From positions 2,852,001 to 2,916,000 of the forward strand of contig NZ_LT900024.1 of assembly GCF_900182925.1 (NCBI RefSeq): DNA of 64,000 nucleotides. Reading direction: 5' to 3'. This stretch comes from Psychrobacter sp. LV10R520-6. Its GTDB lineage: Bacteria; Pseudomonadota; Gammaproteobacteria; Pseudomonadales; Moraxellaceae. This document shows positions 57,238 to 64,000 of the stretch, piece by piece. Position numbers and translations under genes: made by a program. The notes under the pieces are model-generated. The model was not told the DNA's origin. It was given only the letters and a program-made list of their open reading frames with translations, and ran no database searches. Within the stretch, counting starts at the first letter, position 1. Each line of letters opens with the position of its first letter.

Positions 57238-57705
57238 TAATTGATTCCTTGATTTACAGATTTAAAGTGCCAGTTTAAAATACTCTTAAACTTAACGAAT
57301 AATTTAACGTTATTGCTTTTAGCACGAATTTATTTATAATTTTGAATATATATATGTAGTATATTTAACGAATAACGTATAGACAAAATAAAATCATGAT
57401 AACCATCATAGCGATTATCATAATCGATTCGAACAAAGAGTGTTAATAAGCCAATCTAAGTCAGTTATAACTTCTGAACGCAAGAATACCAACTAACACC
57501 TTGATAGTTCAGTAGTACATAGATTAACAATCTAACAGCTTAATGTTTTTACGTAGCATTATGCAATGTCCTCACTCTTAGCCTTCCTTCTTATAACTTG
57601 AAGTTTTAGCTTCAAGAATTCACGCATGAACCACTGCATTTTTATGCTACTTCTACCTTGAGTATTTATTATCAATACCTAACAGCAGGAGTTAATAGCA
57701 CTGTC
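57238..57705. other. intergenic region between the two secreted-protein genes
   Basis: 468 bp, AT-rich. It holds the palindrome CGATTAT-C-ATAATCG (57412-57426), preceded by GATAACCATCAT, a weak Fur-box-like setting, and a 7-bp hairpin CTTGAAG...CTTCAAG (57597-57616) past the end of the upstream gene. No coding region. Confidence 0.45.
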
Positions 57706-58560
57706 TTATTTCTCAGTTTCTTCCATCATATTTTCGTCCATGTCTGAATCAATAAATTGTTCTTGGACGTCGTTGTTAGGCACACGAATCACTGGGAAGG
57801 TTTGATCTATTTCTGTATTATCAAGAACGTCTTCATCCGCTTCTTGACCAACGATGACCGTACGATCGGCGCTAGATTCTACGGCTACAGCCGTACCAGC
57901 GGTGGTGTCAAAGCGTTTAACTTGGTCTTCAGGGGCAATAATAACCTCTTTGACGCGATATTTAGCAGGACGGATAACGCGATTGGTTTCCATCACGATA
58001 GGCTCAACACTACGATCTTCAACGATAGCTACTTGGGCATCTGGGGCTGGGACTTCTGAAGTTTGAACTTCGCTGATAATCGGAGTTGGGAATTTATCAC
58101 CGAAATGGTTATCGCACTGCTGCATACTTAGACGTACAGGGTTGCCATCGCTATCCATATAAACGTTAACTGGCATGTCAGCGGCAATAGGCACGTACTT
58201 GCCAACGAGCGCACCTGATACTCCATAACGACCATTTGATTGACCCACGCCTAAATCGCAAGCACCAGCTGCATAATCAGCCGTGCTTAGATTATTGCTG
58301 TTCACCACATTCTGCGGAATCATGACCTCGGACAAGCGCATTTTTTTGACAGTGGCTTCACCAGCGCGGCGCATTGGCTTCTGGTAAGTATAAGGAGTGT
58401 AGAATTTAGCTGAGCCATCTTTGACCGCCATGACGCATTCGTCATAGCTATCGTAGCCCACGTTGCCCTGTTTATCTGTAGTCATGCCAGCATTCGCATT
58501 ACTAGCAAACATAGCAATTCCAGAAGTTAATACTGCGGCTGTTAATACATTCAATTTCAT
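57706..58560 (-). CDS. secreted protein of unknown function with acidic tail
   Basis: Not recognised. 284 residues with a clear signal peptide 1-24 (ANA-G). The mature part starts MTTDKQGNVGYDSYDECVMAVKDGSAKFYTPYTY and has Cys at 42, 101 and 149. A Val/Glu-rich extended region spans about 160-245, and the last 20 residues are strongly acidic (DSDMDENMMEETEK). The pattern YDSYxECVxAVKDG with later single Cys residues suggests a disulfide-linked periplasmic or outer-surface domain. AAAAGGAAAATACG before the ATG is a strong ribosome site. The next gene downstream is the other secreted protein, so the two may be functionally linked; this is inference. Confidence 0.7.
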   Translation of the reverse strand: MKLNVLTAAVLTSGIAMFASNANAGMTTDKQGNVGYDSYDECVMAVKDGSAKFYTPYTYQKPMRRAGEATVKKMRLSEVMIPQNVVNSNNLSTADYAAGACDLGVGQSNGRYGVSGALVGKYVPIAADMPVNVYMDSDGNPVRLSMQQCDNHFGDKFPTPIISEVQTSEVPAPDAQVAIVEDRSVEPIVMETNRVIRPAKYRVKEVIIAPEDQVKRFDTTAGTAVAVESSADRTVIVGQEADEDVLDNTEIDQTFPVIRVPNNDVQEQFIDSDMDENMMEETEK

Positions 58561-59020
58561 CGTATTTTCCTTTTAATTAGGGAGGGAGTTTTTACTTTGA
58601 GTGATTCTTTTCTAAATTAAACCGCCATTATTTCTTTGGTGTTATTTATTCTTAATTGATTTGTTATTTAACTTTATTTCATTTCTCATGAGATTTTTTG
58701 TATCTTATGTAAATATTGCTATAAAGTAACCAGTGTTGTGATAAATAGCACCCTAATCTATCTGTAATCTTACTTTAGTGGTCTTAATATCGCTGTGACA
58801 TTAGGCTGGGAATGTGTAGCTTAATGTATTGAAAAACCGAAAATCGGTAACGTTGTTCACCAAAGAAATACGTTATTAGTATTTATTAACATTGTATCTA
58901 GCTGGCCTTCTAAATTTAAATAATAAAAAACCGCATTCTAGTATTAGAATGCGGTTTTTTATTACTCACTGTTAATATTATTGCTAGTAATTATGTTAGT
59001 ACTTAGCAATAACAGCGGTA
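58561..59020. other. intergenic region upstream of the 284-aa secreted-protein gene
   Basis: 460 bp containing the terminator at 58922-58963 and presumably the minus-strand promoter of the secreted-protein gene. Nothing else is distinct. Confidence 0.4.
58922..58963 (-). terminator. terminator of the saccharopine-dehydrogenase-like gene
   Basis: Perfect 19-bp stem (58922-58940 with 58945-58963), loop GTAT, T-run on the minus strand, 58 nt past the stop codon. Confidence 0.93.
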
Positions 59021-60358
59021 TTAATTTTTGTCATCAATTACTTCGAAGCTAATACCAGCATGGTCTTCTAATCGTTTTAATAGCTGGTCGCCCATAGCCA
59101 CTGCTGGTGTCCAAAATCCACCTCCGACATCTTCTTTACTAATATCTTGCGCAAGACACAACGCTGACTGTGCCAACATACGCGAGGTACTGCCATAGCC
59201 GGGGTCTTTATCGCCTGTGACCTTAGTACTAATAGTGTCCTTTTTAGAAGTTTCACCGAAGAAGCGAATATCAAAAAACCCATCTTCTTGTTCAGATTTA
59301 GAAGGACCAGAGCCTGACTTGGGTAGGACGTGTTTTGAGAGAAACTCACGGCTAGGCTTAAAAATCATTGCCGTGGCAAAACCCAACAGTCCCACGCTCA
59401 TGCCGTAGCTCATTAGCTGACCTTTAATGCCATCTTTCATCCACATCGCCTCATCATACTTAAAGTCGCGACTGTATTCATAATCAAGCAACTGATTACT
59501 GCGATGGACAATGCGGGTATTAATACTTGCCATCACAAAAGGTGCCAGCCATCGGTCGTGCTCGGTATCGTATTCAGGCTTGCTAACGTTATCTTGGCGT
59601 ACGTTAGGCGCGTCGTTATCATCATTAAGTAGATAAGGGTTAGCCACTTGACTGCGGCGCTCTTTATCTTTGCCTACTTCCTCAAAGATAGTCGCCATTG
59701 AAGCAATTGTACCGCCGGACAATCCGCCTTTAGCTGCTTTTACGCGCATATGGATGACATCACAGGACCTATCAAACTGGGCTTTAGCTTGCTGCTGGGT
59801 AAAGTAAACGCCCAAGTCTGAGGGAATAGAGTCAAAGCCGCAAGAGTTGACGATACGCGCGCCGCTTTGCTTGGCTGTCTCTTGATATTTGTCCAGCATG
59901 TCTTTAATAAAGATGGCCTCACCAGTGAGATCAACATAGTCAGTGCCATTGGTAGCACAGGCTTTAATCAATGGTTCGCCGTATTGAAGGTACGGGCCTA
60001 CGGTTGATATGATGACTTGGGTCTGTTTGGTCATCTCATTAAGACTGGCGTCATCGTTGCTGTTAGCAATGATAATATCGACTTTTCCATTATCTGGCTT
60101 ACTGCTCAGCTCAGACTGTAGCTTTTTAAGCTTGTCCTCATCGCGTCCTGCTATCGCCCATGTGACAGCTGATTCCTCAGACGAGCCCTCTTTCGCCGTT
60201 GATTCAGATAAGAATTGCGATAAATAATGAGCGGTAATTTGTCCAACAAAGCTAGTAGCGCCATATAAAACGATCGCATAAGGACGCTCTTCACTGCTGG
60301 CTTGTTTGGTGTCCTCTGATTTATTAATATTTGTTGATGTACCTGTATTAGTGTCCAT
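59021..60358 (-). CDS. saccharopine dehydrogenase-like NAD(P)-binding protein
   Basis: Belongs to the family annotated as saccharopine dehydrogenase or trans-acting enoyl reductase, found in mycobacterial lipid synthesis and in many proteobacteria. Seen: Rossmann start IVLYGATSFVGQITAHYL at 29-46, WAIAGRDEDKLKKL, VIISTVGPYLQYGEPLIKACATNGTDYVDLTGE at about 114-145 and NSCGFDSIPSDLGVYF. The N-terminal 25 residues are polar. 445 residues. It stands alone between terminators. The substrate is unknown; true saccharopine (lysine) metabolism is unlikely from the family's record. Confidence 0.83.
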   Translation of the reverse strand: MDTNTGTSTNINKSEDTKQASSEERPYAIVLYGATSFVGQITAHYLSQFLSESTAKEGSSEESAVTWAIAGRDEDKLKKLQSELSSKPDNGKVDIIIANSNDDASLNEMTKQTQVIISTVGPYLQYGEPLIKACATNGTDYVDLTGEAIFIKDMLDKYQETAKQSGARIVNSCGFDSIPSDLGVYFTQQQAKAQFDRSCDVIHMRVKAAKGGLSGGTIASMATIFEEVGKDKERRSQVANPYLLNDDNDAPNVRQDNVSKPEYDTEHDRWLAPFVMASINTRIVHRSNQLLDYEYSRDFKYDEAMWMKDGIKGQLMSYGMSVGLLGFATAMIFKPSREFLSKHVLPKSGSGPSKSEQEDGFFDIRFFGETSKKDTISTKVTGDKDPGYGSTSRMLAQSALCLAQDISKEDVGGGFWTPAVAMGDQLLKRLEDHAGISFEVIDDKN

Positions 60359-60810
60359 AATAAATTTCCTTGATGGTTGTTTTTATGAATGGGTGGTGCT
60401 TGTTAACAAGTGGGCTCTAAGTACTATTGCTGAAAAATTTAGTCTTGTGACTTCGTTTTTTATTTCAATTTTTTGATTGGGCCAAGGATGTTGTCAAAAC
60501 CTAAAGAACTTAGCATAACAGATTAATATTTATAGCAGGTTTATTGATAATAGCGATTGGTATTGAGTAAAGATAAATTGTTTATAGCTATAACTCTTCA
60601 AGAACTATTTACAGGCTTTAGATAACGATAACTTGCTACAAACAAGGTAGTAACGCTACAAAGGTTACATAACATAGCGCATTTATTACCAAAGTGAACG
60701 TTATTCACGTTTAAATATTGCTAATCTATGGTTTTAGGCAATAAGCACTTAAGTAGTAAACATTAGTGTCAATAATATAATGCTTTAACGTTTATTTGAG
60801 GAGAATAATT
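60359..60810. other. intergenic region upstream of the DUF1328 gene
   Basis: 452 bp. It holds the promoter of the DUF1328 gene and two overlapping inverted repeats at 60694-60711 (GTGAA-N5-TTCAC and AACGT-N5-ACGTT). It also contains the minus-strand promoter for the saccharopine-dehydrogenase-like gene, not placed. Confidence 0.45.
60776..60803 (+). promoter_or_regulatory. -10 box and Shine-Dalgarno of the DUF1328 gene
   Basis: A consensus TATAAT (60776-60781) lies 35 bp before the ATG and GAGGAG (60798-60803) lies 7 nt before it. No clear -35 is present, which is compatible with a stress sigma factor or an activator. Confidence 0.5.
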
Positions 60811-60966
60811 ATGTTTCGCTGGGCTATTATTTTTGCAGTCATCGCACTGTTAGCAAGTTTATTAGGGTTTGGCGGAGTCGCTGGGCTGTCGTCTAGTTTG
60901 GCATACATCTTCCTAGCCGTTGCCGTGATCCTATTTATTGTGGCTCTTGTCAGCCGCAAGATGTAA
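60811..60966 (+). CDS. DUF1328 (YtjA-like) small membrane protein
   Basis: 51-residue hydrophobic peptide, too short for ordinary length cut-offs. It begins [22 protein letters not shown] and continues [20 protein letters not shown], the DUF1328 pattern of two transmembrane helices around a Gly-rich turn, and ends with basic SRKM. Strong GAGGAG ribosome site. Family members are often induced by stress or in stationary phase; exact role is unknown. A perfect terminator follows. Confidence 0.9.
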   Translation: MFRWAIIFAVIALLASLLGFGGVAGLSSSLAYIFLAVAVILFIVALVSRKM

Positions 60967-61003
60967 TAGAAGCAACACCATGTTGATAGTCATTCAGTAA
61001 TAT

Positions 61004-61033
61004 AAAAAACGTCCTCAATTGAGGACGTTTTTT
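61004..61033. terminator. bidirectional terminator, DUF1328 gene / phhB
   Basis: A 30-nt perfect palindrome of AAAAAACGTCCTC and its complement with AATT at the centre (61004-61033), between convergent genes. Confidence 0.92.
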
Positions 61034-61064
61034 GTGTCTATAAGGTTAGTAAGCTAATAAATAA

Positions 61065-61358
61065 CTACAAACGTTTGGGCTGGATAATGTATTCCATGCG
61101 CTTTGCTAAACGAATGTCATGGCTGGTAATGCCTCCAGTATCTTCGGTGGTCAGGCGCACGTTTACCACGTTATAAGTATTGCTCCATTCAGGATGATGC
61201 TCAAGCGCTTCGGCATAAAACGCCGCTTGATTCATAAAGCTAATAGCTTCAATAAAGTCGCTAAAATGGTATGTTTTAACGATGGCATTACCATCGCGTT
61301 GCCAGCCAGAGAGATCTTCTAGCTGCAAATCAACTTGTTTGTCAGATAAACTACTCAT
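61065..61358 (-). CDS. phhB: pterin-4a-carbinolamine dehydratase with atypical active site
   Basis: Dehydrates the pterin carbinolamine formed by aromatic amino acid hydroxylases. Family match: [27 protein letters not shown], then [22 protein letters not shown]. The family motif requires two His (here H54 and H55), an aromatic residue (Y62) and, ten residues later, His or Trp. That last position is E72 in TTEDTGGIT, so the third catalytic His is missing. 97 residues. phhA is not in the window. The protein may be a moonlighting or regulatory PCD-like member, or may retain weak activity. Confidence 0.9.
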   Translation of the reverse strand: MSSLSDKQVDLQLEDLSGWQRDGNAIVKTYHFSDFIEAISFMNQAAFYAEALEHHPEWSNTYNVVNVRLTTEDTGGITSHDIRLAKRMEYIIQPKRL

Positions 61359-61417
61359 GGGATTATCCTTTATTATTATGTTAAGTTTATTTGTTGAAAG
61401 GTATGATGTGAAATTCG

Positions 61418-61451
61418 CTGATAAAGACCCCTAGCTGATGAAGACCCCTAG
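61418..61451. repeat. 17-nt tandem duplication
   Basis: CTGATRAAGACCCCTAG is present twice with no gap (61418-61434 and 61435-61451), with one mismatch. It lies about 60-90 bp before the phhB start, so it could influence phhB transcription. Confidence 0.75.
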
Positions 61452-61562
61452 TGGGCACTTTACACCAAGAATAAAAGCATTTCTAGGAGATAACTATTGA
61501 AAAAAAGTAATGAAAAAAGCTCTTTTAGTTTATAACCAACACGAGATAAAACCCCCGCCTAG

Positions 61563-61614
61563 GCCTGATATCTTGTCATATATTCGATTATAAATATATG
61601 ACAAGATATCAGGC
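61563..61614. repeat. 22-bp perfect inverted repeat
   Basis: Arms 61563-61584 and 61593-61614 are exact complements, with an 8-nt loop. Central arm sequence is TGATATCTTGTCATATAT. On the minus strand it is followed by CTAGGCGGGGGTTTT, so it may terminate the acetyltransferase transcript, but the T-run is distant and the stem is AT-rich. Confidence 0.7.
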
Positions 61615-61643
61615 GGCTAGAAGGGTAGTGATGCTTAAATAAC

Positions 61644-61789
61644 TATAGTTAATATAAAGTAAAACAGATAGGCTGATATTGACATCCGGTTAGTACAAAT
61701 TTGCTCGTTTGCTATGCGGTTGTGCCACTCCAGAGGCTGCAAAAATTTCTCCCAGCATCCTATCTCCGCTTTAAAAAGAACCGACTGTA
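61644..61789. mobile_element. MITE-like palindromic repeat, copy C
   Basis: 146 bp. It shares TATAGT...AATATAAAGTAAAAC at the left end, CCACTCCAGAGGCTG and AAAATTTCTCCCAGC inside, and TTAAAAAGAACCGACTGTA at the right end with copies A and B. The left half of the inner stem is eroded. It lies between the acetyltransferase gene and phhB. Confidence 0.7.
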
Positions 61790-61870
61790 AGAACTATCAA
61801 AAATAGGTCAGTGAACGAATATAGACTGTGACCAATACTCTCTCTATAAAAGACTATTTATAACGCTCGA

Positions 61871-62164
61871 TTATATTAAATCTTGATAGTCGGGATGCTT
61901 ATTAATATACGAGGATACAAAAGAGCATTGTGGAACAATTTTTTTGTTATGCTCGCGTGCATAATCTAGAGCATGCTTTACCAATGCTGAACCAACACCG
62001 CGTCCGCCTAATACTTGCGGCACGATTGTATGATCATAAACTAAAGTATCGCCGCGCTCCTGATAGCTAATATAGCCGGTTTTATCATCAATAGACGTTT
62101 CAAAGCGCTTGGCATCTTGGTTATGAGTAATATCTAAATTTTTCTCAGAATCTTGTTTGTTCAT
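61871..62164 (-). CDS. small GNAT-fold N-acetyltransferase (YjdJ-like)
   Basis: 97-residue member of the short GCN5-related acetyltransferase group. Seen: GYISYQERGDTLVYDHTIVPQVLGGRGVGSALVKHALDYAREHNKKIVPQCSFVSSYINKHPDYQDL. The acetyl-CoA pyrophosphate loop is GGRGVGSA at 53-60, and CSFVSSYINKHPDY is the typical C-terminal signature. GGAGGGTCCTA before the ATG is an excellent ribosome site. Substrate unknown. Confidence 0.9.
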   Translation of the reverse strand: MNKQDSEKNLDITHNQDAKRFETSIDDKTGYISYQERGDTLVYDHTIVPQVLGGRGVGSALVKHALDYAREHNKKIVPQCSFVSSYINKHPDYQDLI

Positions 62165-62503
62165 TAGGACCCTCCATTAGTGGCTATTATTATTAATGTT
62201 ATGATTGTTTTTGGTTTGTATTAAGTGATACGAGGCTTAAGTAAATACGTCAACTAAACCACGACTTAAACGATAAATCATTTGCTCTATTATTAGCAGT
62301 TTTTATCTAAGTTTCCAGTCACTTACGGTAAGAGTAGATAGACCGTATGTTAATAACCTTAATGAACATTTAATAAGCAATTAATAGCTATTTAATAACT
62401 ACTAGTCTGCTTTATTTGCATCACGCTTTATCTGAATACACCTTAATCTAAACGAGCTTTTATTTAAGTGAGCTTCTATTTAAAAGGGTTTTATTCAAAG
62501 ACT
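62165..62503. other. intergenic region desaturase-acetyltransferase
   Basis: 339 bp, AT-rich. It contains a 16-nt tandem pair GAGCTTTTATTTAAGT / GAGCTTCTATTTAAAA at 62454-62485, in the 3' region of the desaturase gene. I see no terminator hairpin for the desaturase. Confidence 0.4.
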
Positions 62504-63949
62504 TTACCGTGCGTAAAACAAAGCTTGGCGAACTACTTGAGGGAGAAATCTACTGAGACCGCCTCTAGCTTGAGCATCTGGTTTAACTTTTTTAGAATCC
62601 AGCATTGAGCTGCTATCGCTGTTGCTAACAGTATTCGACACGGATAGTTTATAAGCGCGCCATTCTTGGGCATTTGGCTTACTAAAGTGGTGAATACGTC
62701 CCACCATTTGTTTAAATTGGCTACTGAATCGTCCCGTGTTATAGGTTAAATTATACTTGCGACATAGGGCCTGTACCTGCGGCGCAATGCGAGCATAGTG
62801 GCTGGCGGGCATATCAGGGAAAATATGATGCTCAATCTGATGGGATAAGTTGCCCGTTAAAATGTGAAACAACGGACTGCCCTGAATGTTGCTGGAACCA
62901 AGAATCTGACGTACATACCAATCGCCTTTACTCTCATTAGCATCAAGATGAGTGTAAATATGCGCTTGCTCCGTAAAATGTCCGCAAAATATCACCGCCC
63001 ACGTCCACAGATTGCGAACAATATTAGCAGTGACATTACCGCTTAACGTGGTCATGGCACTACCACGACCTAATGTTACCCCTGCTATAGTAGGTAAGAA
63101 AATGGCGTCTTTGCCCACTTGTCGTGTAATTTTGGCAAATAACGCGCGGGATTTTTGTTGCATTGTCTTATGCAGATTGGGAGTGTCCGCATATTCATCA
63201 ACACTGATTTGGATATCATGGAAGGCGACTGCCCATTCAAAGCCTAATGCTAAGATTGCAGTTTTAAATAAGTTATAGCGATCGCTTGGCGTCCAAGGCT
63301 GCTCATCAGTAACCCGAATCAAGTGATAACCGACGTCATGGTCGCGGCCGATGATATTGGTAAAAGTATGGTGCAAATAATTGTGCGAATGCTGCCATAG
63401 GGGCGCAGGACAAACGATATCCCAATCAAATTTTTGGCTATTAAGATGCGGGTGCTGCATCCAATCATATTGCCCGTGCATGACGTGATGACCAAGCTCC
63501 ATATTGTTTAATATTTTACTAAAGCTGAGCAGGGACGTCCCCAGTAGCCAAGCACTCATCTGACGACGACGTGATGACAGTCGTCCAGCAGTAGCCAGTA
63601 GACCACGTGCGACTAGCTCGCTATATACCACCGTCGCATAAACACGTTGAATATAACGCGCATCCTTGGCCCCTAGTGAGTCCATCACGCTTTGATAGAG
63701 CGCGTTTAGCTCATCAGCAAGTGCTTCGGTCTGGACTTTTGGTAATGGCGCACCCGTCAAAGTGGGATATCGAGTAGGCTGGGATTGCGTGTCCATAGGC
63801 TGATCATCAGCATCGGTATTGGCGGCCGTCGTATGAGCAGCTTGCACTACTGATAACAAGCGATCTTGAGCTGCCATCTGTCCATCGGTTAACGCAGTCA
63901 GAATAGATACAGCAGATTGTGCAGTGGATATAGGCGGTAATAAGCGCAT
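62504..63949 (-). CDS. membrane fatty acid desaturase
   Basis: Di-iron integral-membrane desaturase that introduces a double bond into an acyl chain, relevant to cold adaptation of membranes. Histidine boxes: box 1 H154...H158 in ELGHHVMHGQ, box 2 HSHNYLHH at 187-194 and box 3 HQIEHH at 370-375. The last resembles the front-end/linoleoyl-CoA type QxxHH box without a fused cytochrome b5. Hydrophobic spans lie near 135-150, 230-245, 285-295 and 310-325. A polar 90-residue N-terminus is unusually long. TTAAGGATT before the ATG supports the start. The promoter lies at or beyond the window edge. Confidence 0.9.
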   Translation of the reverse strand: MRLLPPISTAQSAVSILTALTDGQMAAQDRLLSVVQAAHTTAANTDADDQPMDTQSQPTRYPTLTGAPLPKVQTEALADELNALYQSVMDSLGAKDARYIQRVYATVVYSELVARGLLATAGRLSSRRRQMSAWLLGTSLLSFSKILNNMELGHHVMHGQYDWMQHPHLNSQKFDWDIVCPAPLWQHSHNYLHHTFTNIIGRDHDVGYHLIRVTDEQPWTPSDRYNLFKTAILALGFEWAVAFHDIQISVDEYADTPNLHKTMQQKSRALFAKITRQVGKDAIFLPTIAGVTLGRGSAMTTLSGNVTANIVRNLWTWAVIFCGHFTEQAHIYTHLDANESKGDWYVRQILGSSNIQGSPLFHILTGNLSHQIEHHIFPDMPASHYARIAPQVQALCRKYNLTYNTGRFSSQFKQMVGRIHHFSKPNAQEWRAYKLSVSNTVSNSDSSSMLDSKKVKPDAQARGGLSRFLPQVVRQALFYAR

Positions 63950-64000
63950 TAATAATCCTTAACCGAATCGGCTCAAATAAATAACAAGCATTAAGTTCGG

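Larger units (their letters stand above)
61359..61870. other. repeat-rich intergenic region upstream of phhB
   Basis: 512 bp without a gene. It holds a 17-nt tandem repeat, a 22-bp perfect hairpin and MITE copy C in succession, each listed separately. Confidence 0.6.

Noticed and set aside
56867..57244. Plus-strand Cys/Ser-rich 125-codon frame opposite the small secreted repeat protein
   Set aside because: The Cys-rich look comes from the antisense of the QDSQxNM repeats. The minus-strand gene has a signal peptide and a ribosome site, and this frame has neither.

Overview
The window reads as an ordinary chromosomal segment of a gammaproteobacterium of the family Moraxellaceae, most likely Psychrobacter. 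The reasons are the moderate GC with AT-rich intergenic DNA, the order argH / algZ-algR / hemC-hemD-hemX, gltA divergent from sdhCDAB-sucAB-lpd-sucCD, a galE-galU-pgi-ugd-like-phosphomannomutase block that resembles the conserved end of Acinetobacter capsule loci, and many Ser/Thr/Gln/Asn-rich protein extensions. This is inference from gene content; no rRNA gene is present to confirm it. I see no rRNA, tRNA, CRISPR array, prophage or complete insertion sequence.

Layout. 1-2.85 kb: end of the phosphate-uptake operon (pstA, pstB, phoU). 2.9-4.9 kb, minus strand: yggX and argH. 4.9-11.1 kb, plus strand: the algZ-algR two-component pair, the heme/siroheme genes hemC, hemD, hemX and a thioesterase. 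11.2-14.0 kb, minus strand: ribB(A) and rarA. 14.2-15.9 kb: an HExxH-motif protein and a lipoprotein. 16.0-31.9 kb: the TCA-cycle block, with gltA facing away from sdhCDAB and sucA-sucB-lpd-sucC-sucD; the two long gaps (17.3-18.4 and 22.3-23.5 kb) hold their control regions. 31.9-38.7 kb: nucleotide-sugar genes galE, galU, pgi, a degenerate UDP-glucose dehydrogenase relative, and convergent algC. 39.0-43.8 kb: mazG, comEA, pcnB with a very long tail, folK. 43.9-47.3 kb: panB, panC, rapZ, darP. 47.4-51.4 kb: dsbA (minus), ubiG, gph, an SDR gene and a small DksA/TraR-type zinc-finger gene. 51.4-53.6 kb, minus strand: ompR followed by a COG0523 GTPase where envZ would be expected. 54.0-56.6 kb: tex. 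56.8-64.0 kb: two secreted proteins of unknown function, a saccharopine-dehydrogenase-like protein, a DUF1328 peptide missed by length filters, phhB, a small acetyltransferase and a fatty-acid desaturase.

How the genes work together. The centre of the window encodes most of the oxidative TCA cycle from citrate synthase through 2-oxoglutarate dehydrogenase and succinyl-CoA synthetase to succinate dehydrogenase. Around it lie cofactor pathways (heme, riboflavin, folate, pantothenate, ubiquinone), sugar-nucleotide supply, RNA turnover (pcnB, rapZ, tex) and envelope functions.

The items most worth a second look are a three-copy, roughly 150-bp palindromic MITE-like element (37.06, 40.40 and 61.64 kb), stem-loops at each spaced junction of the TCA operons, a UDP-glucose dehydrogenase relative lacking the catalytic Cys and Lys, an AlgZ-type kinase with a degenerate ATP-binding domain, a PcnB with a 350-residue basic tail carrying three Arg4 clusters, a PhhB with Glu in place of the third catalytic His, and a possible structured leader ahead of hemC. 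I found no clear multi-gene novel system.
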